From JANOBJ01 sp031411575 (GTDB lineage: Bacteria; Pseudomonadota; Gammaproteobacteria; Burkholderiales; Burkholderiaceae_C), in contig JANOBJ010000071.1 of NCBI GenBank assembly GCA_031411575.1, positions 1 through 24,298 on the forward strand: a stretch of 24,298 nt of DNA, written 5' to 3'. The position numbers were made by a program, and so were the translations under genes. The stretch's first letter is position 1. Every line of letters begins with the position of its first letter. Positions 14,120 through 21,453 of the stretch are shown in pieces. The notes beneath the pieces were generated by a model. The model was not told the origin of the DNA and made no database searches. It saw nothing but the letters and a program-made list of their open reading frames with translations.

Positions 14120-15549
14120 GAAACCTCCCCTTGGGTGAAAGCCGCTGCGGTTGTTGCCGCAATGGCACCGCCCGCCACCGCGCTCAGCAGCCCGTTGCCC
14201 GACAGGTAGCCCCAGACCGCGTTGCCCGATACCCCGCGCGCGGCACCGCCGGCCGCCAGCAGGTTGGGGAACGGGGTGCCGTCTTCATGCAGCACGCGGC
14301 ATTGCGCGTCAATATCCAGCCCGCCCTGGGTATGAAACAGCGCGCCAGTGACCTTGACGGCGTACAGCGGGGGCACCAGCGGGCGCTTGAAAACGCGTGC
14401 AGCCCGAGAAACGTCTGAAAGCCCCATTTTTGCGTCATTTTGGCCGGTTGTCCTCGCCAGCTGGTCAAGAGTAGCTATTACATTTGTAGCATCACAACCG
14501 ATCAACCCCGCCAGCGCGCGCGCGTCGGCGCAGGTCTTCACGGCGCCTGCCGCCTCCGCCGCGCAGAAATCGGGAAAGGTGCGCGCCAGGTCGAGGATCG
14601 GCCCGTCAAACACGTTCCACGCCCCGCCGCCGGGCTGCGCCAACACCTGCACCGCCGCCTCTGAATAGCCCTGCGTCTCGTCGTGAAAGCGCTGGCCGTG
14701 CGCGTTGAGCTGGATGCCGCCTTCCATCATCAACGCCCAGCTGATCAGCGCGCCCTGCGGCACTGCCCACGAGCCATGGCCCTGGTAGCCCCCCAGATCG
14801 GCCAGCCGCGCACCGAGCGCGCGGCCCCAGGCAATCGCACTGCCATCGTTGCCGGTGTGCCCGGCAAACAGCGCATCACGCATCTCGGGCAGCAGCTCGC
14901 GCACCATGGCCGGGTTGCCGCCAAAGCCGTTGCAGGCCAGGATCAGCGCGTCGCAGCGCAGGTGTTCCAGCGTGCCATCGGGCCGCTGGTAGCCGACGCC
15001 GGTGATCCGCTGCCCCGCATCCACCCAGAGTTCAACCACCGTGGCCTGCGTCAAGGTATCGGCACCGGCGGCTACCGCCGCGCGCTCCAGCCGCGCCACC
15101 AGCGCCGCACCGGTTTTCTCGGGCACCGCGTGCATGCGGCGCACGCTGTGGCCAGGGTACAGAAAACCGTCCAGCACTATGAAATCAATAGCATGCTTTG
15201 ACCGCAGGGCGTCGACTACCGGCCCAATACGCACTGAAAACGCCTCCGCAAGATGTGGCGCGGCCGTGCCATGCGCCTTGGCCTGAATGTCGCTTGCAAA
15301 CCGCTCGGCGTTGTCGTCAATCCCGGCCTCGCGTTGCATCGAAGTGCCCGCCGCCGGGATGAAGCCCGAGGACAGCGCCGTCGAGCCCGAGGGTTGCGCG
15401 TCACGCTCCAGCAGCACGCAACCAACACCCGCGTCGCGCAGCGTCAGCGCTGCCACCAGCCCGCACGCGCCCGCACCCACGATGGCCACCGGCACCTGCG
15501 GTGCGTTGTCTGGCGGGCTGCCATGCCGGACACAGGGCTCGTGGCGCAT
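14116..15549 (-). CDS. FAD-dependent dehydrogenase, fumarate reductase / tricarballylate dehydrogenase-like
   Basis: The 477-residue flavoprotein has the FAD_binding_2 fold of succinate dehydrogenases and flavocytochrome c. The dinucleotide site is VAIVGAGACGLVAALTLRDAG (about 21-41), then LLERDAQPSGSTALSSGFIPAAG, GALVARLERAAVAAGAD, ILACNGFGGN, AGHTGNDGSAIAWGRALGA and a C-terminal FAD/substrate block, GGLDIDAQCRVL to LLAAGGAARGVSGNAVWGYLSGNGLLSA. Relatives introduce or reduce a C=C bond next to carboxylates or ketones. I chose the ATG at 15549, 5 bases after the amidohydrolase stop; a TTG at 15558 would overlap it. In this operon it could desaturate a substituted succinate. Two copies of the six-copy motif, in opposite orientations, fall inside it. 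Confidence 0.85.
   Translation of the reverse strand: MRHEPCVRHGSPPDNAPQVPVAIVGAGACGLVAALTLRDAGVGCVLLERDAQPSGSTALSSGFIPAAGTSMQREAGIDDNAERFASDIQAKAHGTAAPHLAEAFSVRIGPVVDALRSKHAIDFIVLDGFLYPGHSVRRMHAVPEKTGAALVARLERAAVAAGADTLTQATVVELWVDAGQRITGVGYQRPDGTLEHLRCDALILACNGFGGNPAMVRELLPEMRDALFAGHTGNDGSAIAWGRALGARLADLGGYQGHGSWAVPQGALISWALMMEGGIQLNAHGQRFHDETQGYSEAAVQVLAQPGGGAWNVFDGPILDLARTFPDFCAAEAAGAVKTCADARALAGLIGCDATNVIATLDQLARTTGQNDAKMGLSDVSRAARVFKRPLVPPLYAVKVTGALFHTQGGLDIDAQCRVLHEDGTPFPNLLAAGGAARGVSGNAVWGYLSGNGLLSAVAGGAIAATTAAAFTQGEVS
14450..14491 (+). repeat. Six-copy ordered motif, copy f (antisense inside the FAD gene)
   Basis: The plus strand shows GTC (14450-14452), GGTCA (14463-14467), GCTATT (14474-14479) and TAGCA (14487-14491) with the common spacing. 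It is the only copy antisense to its host gene, which shows that the pattern is not produced by a shared coding constraint. Confidence 0.8.
15175..15216 (-). repeat. Six-copy ordered motif, copy e (inside the FAD gene)
   Basis: The minus strand shows GTC (15216-15214), GGTCA (15203-15199), GCTATT (15192-15187) and TAGTG (15179-15175). It encodes R-S-K-H-A-I-D-F-I-V in the same codon register as copies a, b and c. Confidence 0.8.
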
Positions 15550-15554
15550 GCCAG

Positions 15555-17039
15555 TCAAGCCGTCGGTCGGAACAGGTATTCGCCGCGCGGCTTGCCCAGC
15601 ACCTGGCCGTTCTCACAGATCAGGCGACCGCGCAGGAAGGTGGCGTCCACCCGCGCCGACAGTTCCAGCCCCTCGAACGGCGTGTAGCCCTGTGTGGACG
15701 GGGAATCCTTGGCGTGGATGGTCCAGGTTTTCGCTGGGTCCACCAGCGCGATATCGGCGTCAAAGCCGACGTCGATATCGCCCTTCCTGTTCAACCCGTA
15801 GCGCTGCGCCGGGTTCCAGCTGGTGACGCGGGCCATGTGGTTGTAGCCCATGCCGCGCCGCGTGCCTTCGCTCACCAGCGCAGGCAGCAGGTACTCGGTG
15901 CCGCCAAAGCCGCTCTTGGCCATCCAGATGTTGCCGAAGTAGTGCTTGGGGATCTTCATCTCGTGGCGGCAGCAGGCGTGGTCGCTCACCACCCAATCCA
16001 GCTCGCCGGCCAACAGCGCGTCCCACAAAAACTCGACGTCCTCGCGCGGGCGGATCGGCGGGTTCACCTTGGCCAGCTCGGCCGCCTTGGAGGTGATGTC
16101 GAGCATCAGGTGGCCGATGGTCACCTCGCGCTTGAAATCGATGTGCGGAAACACGTCGGCCATCATCATCGCGGCCTGCACGGCCTTGCGCGACGACAGG
16201 TGCAGCAGGTTGATGGTGGGCAGCGCGGTTTCATTCGCCAGGTAACTGGCGATAAACACCGCCAGCCCTTCGGAATGCTGCGGCCGCGAGGCGCTGTAGG
16301 CGGCCAGGCCCATGCCCGGCTTCTGAAACGACTTGTCTTTTTCGACGATCTTGGTGTAGGCCGTCATGACCTCGGCCGTCTCGCAGTGCAGCGACAGCGA
16401 AATCTGCCGCGCGCGCTCGGGAAATTGCTCGCGCGCCGCCTGGATGCCGCGCATGATGAACTCGAAGTGCGCGTAGTCGTAGCGGTCTTCCTCGCCGATC
16501 ATCAGAAAGTCTTTTTGCGTGTTCGACGCGCCATGCAAACCGTGCGAGCCATAGAACATGAAAATCTTGAAGCTCGATACGCCGTGCTTCTCGATCAGCT
16601 CCGGGATTTCCTTGATGTGGGTGCCGTCCATCGGCGCCAGGTGAAAACCGTAGTCCACATGGAAGCGGCCCTTGGCGAGCTTCAGCACCTCAGGGTAGAA
16701 CTTCTTGTAGGGGCCGCCCTTGTTCAGGTAGTACTGGCCGGTGCGAAAGTAGTTCAGGCTGGAGGTGACGCCACCCATCGCCGCCGCCCTGCTCTCGCTC
16801 ACCGCATCCTCGGCCAGCGGCGAGTAGATGCCGCTGTGCATGTGCGCGTCAACCACGCCGGGAAAGGCCAGGCGGTTGCCGCCGTCGTGCACGGCCTTGG
16901 CGCGCGTCACGTCGATGCCGGGCGCCACCAGTGCCACCTTGCCGTCGGCGATGGCAACGTCGCTTGCATGCACCACGTTGCCATGCGGCCGCACCACGCG
17001 CACGTTCTTGATGACCAGGTCGAATTCGGGTTTGCTCAT
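15555..17039 (-). CDS. Dihydropyrimidinase/hydantoinase-like cyclic amidohydrolase
   Basis: The 494-residue cytoplasmic metal-dependent hydrolase has the D-hydantoinase/dihydropyrimidinase/dihydroorotase layout. All expected binuclear zinc ligands are visible: His66 and His68 in VDAHMHSG, the carboxylated Lys158 in SSFKIFMFYG, His218 in SLHCE, His280 in LLHLSS and Asp353 in VVSDHAC. The C-terminus closes the beta-sandwich with GDIDVGFDADIALVDP. Such enzymes open cyclic amide or imide rings (hydantoins, dihydropyrimidines, succinimide-like rings). The substrate is unknown, and the extended substrate loops differ from standard dihydropyrimidinase. The ATG at 17039 follows AGGAG at ideal spacing. 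It lies 23 bases after the LeuD-like gene and 5 bases before the FAD gene, so it is in the same operon. It is the candidate entry step of the pathway. Confidence 0.88.
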   Translation of the reverse strand: MSKPEFDLVIKNVRVVRPHGNVVHASDVAIADGKVALVAPGIDVTRAKAVHDGGNRLAFPGVVDAHMHSGIYSPLAEDAVSESRAAAMGGVTSSLNYFRTGQYYLNKGGPYKKFYPEVLKLAKGRFHVDYGFHLAPMDGTHIKEIPELIEKHGVSSFKIFMFYGSHGLHGASNTQKDFLMIGEEDRYDYAHFEFIMRGIQAAREQFPERARQISLSLHCETAEVMTAYTKIVEKDKSFQKPGMGLAAYSASRPQHSEGLAVFIASYLANETALPTINLLHLSSRKAVQAAMMMADVFPHIDFKREVTIGHLMLDITSKAAELAKVNPPIRPREDVEFLWDALLAGELDWVVSDHACCRHEMKIPKHYFGNIWMAKSGFGGTEYLLPALVSEGTRRGMGYNHMARVTSWNPAQRYGLNRKGDIDVGFDADIALVDPAKTWTIHAKDSPSTQGYTPFEGLELSARVDATFLRGRLICENGQVLGKPRGEYLFRPTA

Positions 17040-17062
17040 GCTTTCTCCTTGTGTGGGGGGTG

Positions 17063-17575
17063 TCAAGCCGGGGCTTGCGGCGGCGTAGTCAGACGTTGGC
17101 GCAACTGCGGCATCAGGCCGCCCGCCTGCGCCATCTGCAACAAAAACGCGGGCACCGGCGCGCAGGCGATGCGCGTGCCGCCGGGCAAGATGAGCTGCAG
17201 CTGCGCGAGGTCCAGCGCCAGTTGTTGTTCGGCGCGCAAGGCCGCCACGTCGGCGCAGGTGAGCAGCAGCAGGCCGAGGTTGAAGGCATTGCGGAAAAAA
17301 AGCCCGCCGTAACTGGGCGCAATCACTGCCGCCACGCCCAGGTGCACCAACGCCGCAGCAGCCTGCTCGCGCGAGGAACCGATGCCAAAGTTGCGGCCGG
17401 CCACCACCACATCACCAGGGCGCACCTCGCTGGCGAAATTGGGCCGCAGGTTTTCCAGGCAGTGTCGCGCGATCACGTCTACGCCGTGCTGCATCCACGC
17501 ACCGGGTGCGAGCGCATCGGTGTCCACGTCGTCACCGAGGTGCCAGATGCGGCGCAGGGCGGTGTCGGGCGTCAT
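17063..17575 (-). CDS. Aconitase-family small (LeuD/DmdB-like) subunit
   Basis: The 170-residue swivel-domain subunit partners the LeuC-like large chain to add or remove water at a dicarboxylate double bond. Near the start is RIWHLGDDVDTDALAPGAWMQ (9-29), which is the LeuD D-x-DTD pattern. The substrate-phosphate-like loop GRNFGIGSSREQAAAAL (about 61-77) and IAPSYGGLFFRNAFNLGLLLL (about 86-106) follow. The short length (isopropylmalate isomerase small subunits in proteobacteria are about 200-215 residues) fits the 3-isopropylmalate/homoaconitate/dimethylmaleate hydratase type rather than biosynthetic proteobacterial LeuD. Its ATG overlaps the large-subunit stop by ATGA, ensuring balanced synthesis. 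Biosynthetic leucine genes such as leuB are absent from the operon. Confidence 0.87.
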   Translation of the reverse strand: MTPDTALRRIWHLGDDVDTDALAPGAWMQHGVDVIARHCLENLRPNFASEVRPGDVVVAGRNFGIGSSREQAAAALVHLGVAAVIAPSYGGLFFRNAFNLGLLLLTCADVAALRAEQQLALDLAQLQLILPGGTRIACAPVPAFLLQMAQAGGLMPQLRQRLTTPPQAPA

Positions 17576-18960
17576 GCGAGCAGCCCCCGCGGATCGGTGA
17601 TGCAGCCGCGCAGCGCGGACGCCGCCACCGTGTAGGCCGAGCCCAGAAACACCTGCGTGCTGGCCGGCCCCATGCGGCCCTTGAAGTTGCGCGCGGTGCT
17701 GGAAATCACCGTCTGGCCCTCGGCAAAACTGTCGCCGTAGCCCGCGCAAATGCCACAGGCGCTGGGCAGCACGGTGGCGCCGGCGTCGGTCAGCGCCTGC
17801 ATCGTGCCTTCGGCTTCGGCTTGGGCGCGGTCGTGCAGGCTGGCGGGCGCCACCAGCAACTGCACGCCACTGGCGACCCGATGCCCTTTGAGTACCTGGG
17901 CCGCAAAGCGCAGGTCTTCAAGCTTGGCGCCGGTGCAGGCGCCGATGTAGGCCACGTCGATGCGGGTGTTGGCGTGGCTGGCGATCGGTACGCCCTGCGC
18001 CGGGCTGTGCGGCGCGGCGAGTTGGGGGCTGAGCTGGGTGGCGTCGAAATCGTGCTGGGTGTCGAAGCTGCCGGGGTCGGAGGCGAGTGCATGCCCTTCA
18101 GCCTGAGACTGTCGAAGGGCTTTCACTGCATCGCCTCGGGTCGATGTCCGCGTGGCGTCGGCCAGCCACTGCCACGTCACCTCATCGGGTGCCACCAGCC
18201 CAGTCTGCGCGCCCAGCTCGGCGCTCATGTTGCACAGGGTCATGCGCTCCTGCATCGGCAACGCACGCACCGCGCTGCCGGTGAACTCGACCGCCTGGTA
18301 TTCGGCACCATTCATGCCGAAGCGCGCGATCATGGCCAGCATCATGTCCTTGGCACAGACCCCGGGGACCAGCGCGCCCGACCAGTGCATGGCGAGGGTC
18401 TGCGGCACGCACAGCCAGATTTCGCCGGTCACCAGCACGCCCAGCATCTCGGTACTGCCGATGCCGAACATGTAGGCGCCGAATGCCCCGCTCGTGGGCG
18501 AGTGCGAGTCGCCGCCGACGCAAAACATCCCCGGCCGGATGTGGCCGTGCTGCGGCACCACCACGTGGCAGATGCCCTGGCTGTCGTACACATGCGGCAA
18601 GGCCTGTTCACGCGCCCATTCGCGCGCGATGTGCACGATCTGGCGCGACGCCTCATCGCGCTCTGGGACGTAGTGGTCCATCACCAGCACCACTTTTGAC
18701 TTGTCCCAAATATGCGCGCCGAGTTCAGCCAGCATCGGCGCCAGCCGCCTTGGGCCGGATGAGTCGTGGAACATCGCCAGATCGACCCGGCAGGTCACGA
18801 TGTCGCCAACGCTGACTGCGGTTTTCCCCGCAGCACGTGCGATCAGCTTTTGAGCCAGTGACTGTTGGCCCCCACGCTCCCCCACGGAGTGTGGGTCGCT
18901 CCCCACCGGGGTGGCGTTCACACCTTCGGGCGGCCGTGCGGTGCTCAGGGGCTGCTGCAT
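17572..18960 (-). CDS. Aconitase-family large (LeuC/DmdA-like) hydratase subunit
   Basis: The 462-residue Fe-S hydratase chain has family blocks VVLVMDHYVPERDEASRQ (90-107), VVGGDSHSPTSGAFGAYMFGIGSTE (148-171 region), IGACTGAKLEDLRFAA (339-354, Cys342) and PSACGICAGYGD (399-410, Cys402 and Cys405). These supply the three cluster cysteines; STARNFKGRMG and ITDPRGLL follow. CTGAK and ACGICAG depart from the CTNGR and GCGPC forms of biosynthetic LeuC, which suits a catabolic hydratase such as dimethylmaleate hydratase. The ATG at 18960 has GGAG upstream and lies 2 bases after the TctC stop. Two oddities are seen. Residues about 15-32 are encoded by a partial 79-bp repeat. Residues about 277-291 are encoded by a CCCTTCGACAG-type inverted repeat within an apparent insertion of about 20 residues. 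The core motifs are intact, so it is probably functional. Confidence 0.87.
   Translation of the reverse strand: MQQPLSTARPPEGVNATPVGSDPHSVGERGGQQSLAQKLIARAAGKTAVSVGDIVTCRVDLAMFHDSSGPRRLAPMLAELGAHIWDKSKVVLVMDHYVPERDEASRQIVHIAREWAREQALPHVYDSQGICHVVVPQHGHIRPGMFCVGGDSHSPTSGAFGAYMFGIGSTEMLGVLVTGEIWLCVPQTLAMHWSGALVPGVCAKDMMLAMIARFGMNGAEYQAVEFTGSAVRALPMQERMTLCNMSAELGAQTGLVAPDEVTWQWLADATRTSTRGDAVKALRQSQAEGHALASDPGSFDTQHDFDATQLSPQLAAPHSPAQGVPIASHANTRIDVAYIGACTGAKLEDLRFAAQVLKGHRVASGVQLLVAPASLHDRAQAEAEGTMQALTDAGATVLPSACGICAGYGDSFAEGQTVISSTARNFKGRMGPASTQVFLGSAYTVAASALRGCITDPRGLLA
18093..18120. repeat. CCCTTCGACAG-type inverted repeat inside the LeuC-like gene
   Basis: GCCCTTC (18093-18099) and GAAGGGC (18114-18120) form a 7-bp stem around a 14-base loop. 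On the minus strand it reads GCCCTTCGACAGTCTCAGG before the other arm, very like the dispersed Burkholderiales repeat beginning CCCTTCGACAGGCTCAGG (from memory). It is translated in frame within the LeuC-like protein. Confidence 0.65.
18867..18914 (-). repeat. 79-bp GC-rich repeat, partial copy 3, inside the LeuC-like N-terminus
   Basis: The minus strand shares GGGGAGCGACCCACAC, GTGGGGGAGCGTGGG and GGGGCC with the 3' half of the intergenic copy at 23340-23418. The 5' half is missing or diverged. The segment is read as codons for V-N-A-T-P-V-G-S-D-P-H-S-V-G-E-R-G-G. Its antisense frame is the conserved APTL...VWVA peptide seen in the other copies. Confidence 0.75.
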
Positions 18961-18962
18961 GT

Positions 18963-19925
18963 TCACTCCGGCTTCGCGCCCGAAAACTTGACCACTTTGG
19001 CCCAGCGGCTGATTTCACTGCCAACGAAGCGCGCGAATTCCTCGGGCGCATTGCCAACCGGCACCGAGCCCTCGGCCTCAAGCCGGCGTCGTACATCAGG
19101 CGACGCGATGGCCTGGCGGGCCGTGTCGCTGAGCCGACGCGCCAGCGCAGGGTCCAGCCGCGCCGGGCCGAACAGGCCAAACCAGGCGCTCGACTCGTAG
19201 CCGGGCAGCACCTCGGCAATCGCCGGCACGTCGGGGAAGGCCGGCAGGCGCTTCGGGCTGGTCACGCCCAGCGCGCGCAGCTTGCCGGCGCGCACCTGCG
19301 CCTGCGCATTGCCCACGGCCGCAAACATCAGCTCCACCTGCCCGGCGAGCACATCCTGGATGGCAGGTGCGGTGCCGCGGTAGGGAATGTTCACGATGTA
19401 GGTGCCCGACTGCATCTTGAAGGCGTCGCCCGCCAGGTGCAGCGACGAGCCGACCGCACCAATCGCAAAGTTGAGCTTGCCGGGCCGCGATTTGGCCAGC
19501 GCAATCAGTTCGCGCACGTCGCGTACCGGCAGCGACGGGTTGGCCACCAGCATCGACGGCGAGGTGGCCACGCAGGTCAGCGGCGTGAAATCGCGCAGCG
19601 GATCGAACGGCAATGACGGGTAGAGCGAGGCATTGATCGCATGGCTGGTGAAGCTCATGAGCAGGGTGTTGCCGTCGGGTGCAGCCTTGGCCACCAGTTC
19701 GGCGGCGATGTTGCCACCCGCGCCCGGCCGGTTCTCGACCACCACGGTGCGGCCCAGCAGCCGCCCCCACTCGGTGGCCAGCGTTCGCGCCAGCGTGTCG
19801 GTCGACCCGCCGGGCGGCGCACCGACGAGGATGCGGATCGGCACCCCCTGTGATGCTACCTTATCAATAGCAAACAATGACCCAGCGACAAGGACGTGAC
19901 GGCGATTTGGCTTGAAATTGGGCAT
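18963..19925 (-). CDS. Bug/TctC-family periplasmic binding protein (second), with an unusual signal peptide
   Basis: The 320-residue solute receptor shows the family blocks PIRILVGAPPGGSTDTLARTLA (about 29-50), VVVENRPGAGGNIAAELVAKAAPDGNTLLMSFTSHA (about 60-95), IPYRGTAPAIQDVLAGQVELMF and GVTSPKRLPAFPDVPAIAEVLPGYE. It should capture a di- or tricarboxylate-like compound in the periplasm. The N-terminus is odd: after NRRHVLVAGSLFAI the hydrophobic run is broken by Asp21-Lys22, encoded by copy c of the six-copy motif, and there is no standard AxA cleavage site directly after it (VASQG is the best). The ATG at 19925 has GGAG about 10 bases upstream. It lies 29 bases after livF and 2 bases before the LeuC-like gene, inside the operon. 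No TctAB genes are present. Confidence 0.9.
   Translation of the reverse strand: MPNFKPNRRHVLVAGSLFAIDKVASQGVPIRILVGAPPGGSTDTLARTLATEWGRLLGRTVVVENRPGAGGNIAAELVAKAAPDGNTLLMSFTSHAINASLYPSLPFDPLRDFTPLTCVATSPSMLVANPSLPVRDVRELIALAKSRPGKLNFAIGAVGSSLHLAGDAFKMQSGTYIVNIPYRGTAPAIQDVLAGQVELMFAAVGNAQAQVRAGKLRALGVTSPKRLPAFPDVPAIAEVLPGYESSAWFGLFGPARLDPALARRLSDTARQAIASPDVRRRLEAEGSVPVGNAPEEFARFVGSEISRWAKVVKFSGAKPE
19854..19895 (-). repeat. Six-copy ordered motif, copy c (signal peptide of TctC 2)
   Basis: The minus strand shows GTC (19895-19893), GGTCA (19882-19878), GCTATT (19871-19866) and TAGCA (19858-19854) with the common spacing. It encodes G-S-L-F-A-I-D-K-V-A, nearly the same peptide as copy b in an unrelated signal peptide. 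Confidence 0.8.
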
Positions 19926-19954
19926 CAGGAAGGTCTCCGGACGGGTCGCACCAT

Positions 19955-20665
19955 CTAAAGGCCGAGATAGGCCCGGCGCAGCTCGTCGCTGGCCAGCAGA
20001 TCGGCCGGCAGGCCGCTGAACCGCACCGAACCGTTCTCCAGCACATAGGCGCGCTGGGCCAGATCGAGCGACTGCGCCACGTTTTGCTCCACCAGCAGCA
20101 CCGCCAGGCCATCGCGGTGCAGTTGGCCAATCAGCGCGAACAGCTCATCCACCAGCAGCGGCGAGAGGCCGAGCGAGGGTTCATCCAGGATCAACAGCCG
20201 GGGCTCGGCCATCAGGCCGCGGCCGATCGCCAGCATCTGCTGCTCGCCGCCGCTCATGGTGCCGGCCAGCTGCCGGGTGCGTTCCTTCAGGCGCGGAAAG
20301 ATGCCGAACACCCGCTCCAGGTTGCTGGCACGCCGAGCGCGCGCGCGTGTGAACGAGCCCAGCTCCAGGTTTTCATGCACCGACAGGTTGGGGAAAATGC
20401 GCCGTCCCTCGGGCACCTGGATCAGCCCGGCCTTGACCACGTCGCGGGTGTGCGCGCGGCTCAGGTCGGCGCCGTCAAAGGTGACGCGGCCGGCCCATGC
20501 AGGGTACAGGCCACAGAGCGTGTTGTTGAGTGTGGATTTGCCCGCACCGTTGCTGCCCAGCAGCGCCACGATCTCACCCTCGCCCACCGACAAATCAATG
20601 CCGCGCAGCACCTCCACTGCGCCATAGCCGCCGCGCAAGCCCTCGATCTGCAGCAACGGCTTCAT
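19955..20665 (-). CDS. livF: Branched-chain-amino-acid-type ABC transporter ATPase LivF
   Basis: The 236-residue cytoplasmic ATPase has Walker A LLGSNGAGKST (about 35-45), LIQVPEGRRIFPNLSVHENLELG (the LivF-specific Q-loop region), signature MSGGEQQMLAIGRGLM, Walker B LLILDEPSLGLSP and the H-region LLVEQNVAQSLDLAQRAYVLENG. It is the second ATPase of the HAAT-family importer in this operon. Its ATG overlaps the livG stop (ATGA). The C-terminus, LRRAYLGL, is intact. Transported compounds of this family include branched-chain amino acids, amides, urea and aromatic acids, so the substrate must be judged from the catabolic genes downstream. Confidence 0.93.
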   Translation of the reverse strand: MKPLLQIEGLRGGYGAVEVLRGIDLSVGEGEIVALLGSNGAGKSTLNNTLCGLYPAWAGRVTFDGADLSRAHTRDVVKAGLIQVPEGRRIFPNLSVHENLELGSFTRARARRASNLERVFGIFPRLKERTRQLAGTMSGGEQQMLAIGRGLMAEPRLLILDEPSLGLSPLLVDELFALIGQLHRDGLAVLLVEQNVAQSLDLAQRAYVLENGSVRFSGLPADLLASDELRRAYLGL

Positions 20666-21453
20666 GCGCGCACCTCGGCGCCAGCAACACCCGGGTCGCT
20701 GCGCGCGTCCATCTGCGCGCGCAGGCGGGCAGCCGTGCCGTGGCCCAGATAGGCCTCGACCACGCGGTCATGGCGCGTCACCTCGGCGGGCGTGCCCGCG
20801 GCAATCAACTCGCCCTGCGCCAGCACCCACACGTGTTCGGCGAGGTTCATCACGGCCTGCATCACATGCTCGATCATGAGCACCGTGACGCCACCCGCCG
20901 CGATGCCCCGCACCACGGGGATCATCTCGCCGATCTCCTGCGGGTTCAGCCCGGCCAGCACCTCGTCCAGCAGCAGCAGGCGCGGCCGCGTGGCCAGCGC
21001 CCGCGCCAGTTCCAGGCGTTTGCGGCCCGCCACGGTGAGGTCGGCAGCCGGCTGGTCCAGCAAGGGGCCCAGCCCGAGGCGATGGGCCACGGCCTCGGCC
21101 AGGTGCAATGCCTCGGTACGACGCTTCTCATGTAAATGCGCGCCTACGGCGATGTTCTCGCGCACGGTCTGCGCGGCACATGGCTGCTCGATCTGGAAGG
21201 TGCGGGTCAGCCCGAGGCGCGCGTTGGCGTCAGGCGCCTGGCCGGTAATGTCCTGGCCCGCGAAGTGAATACGCCCTGCATCCGGCCGCAGAAAGCCCGA
21301 CATCAGCGCAAACAACGTGGTCTTGCCAGCGCCGTTGGGGCCGATCAGCGCCGTCAGGCTGCCGGGCATGACGGCCAGGCTCACGTTCTGCACCGCGCGC
21401 AGGCCACCGAAGGTTTTGGAGACGCCTTGCACGTCCAGCAGCGGCGCGGTCAT
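20662..21453 (-). CDS. livG: Branched-chain-amino-acid-type ABC transporter ATPase LivG
   Basis: The 263-residue ATPase has Walker A IGPNGAGKTT (about 37-46), TRTFQIEQPCAAQTVRENIAVGAH, Walker B LLLLDEVLAGLNP and H-loop MIEHVMQAVMNLAEHVWVLAQGE. The signature helix reads LTVAGRKRLELARAL in place of LSGGQ, a form I know from other LivG proteins. Its ATG overlaps the livM stop and its stop overlaps livF, so the three are translated together. It lies at the cytoplasmic face of LivHM. Confidence 0.93.
   Translation of the reverse strand: MTAPLLDVQGVSKTFGGLRAVQNVSLAVMPGSLTALIGPNGAGKTTLFALMSGFLRPDAGRIHFAGQDITGQAPDANARLGLTRTFQIEQPCAAQTVRENIAVGAHLHEKRRTEALHLAEAVAHRLGLGPLLDQPAADLTVAGRKRLELARALATRPRLLLLDEVLAGLNPQEIGEMIPVVRGIAAGGVTVLMIEHVMQAVMNLAEHVWVLAQGELIAAGTPAEVTRHDRVVEAYLGHGTAARLRAQMDARSDPGVAGAEVRA

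Noticed and set aside
15501..17312. A 603-codon plus-strand open frame
   Set aside because: It is antisense to the amidohydrolase, whose zinc ligands are all in place. The plus-strand translation is low-complexity and unlike any family I know.
17063..18960. Leucine-biosynthetic leuCD
   Set aside because: No leuB follows, the small subunit is short and the cysteine motifs differ from biosynthetic LeuC. The pair is inside a transport and catabolism operon.
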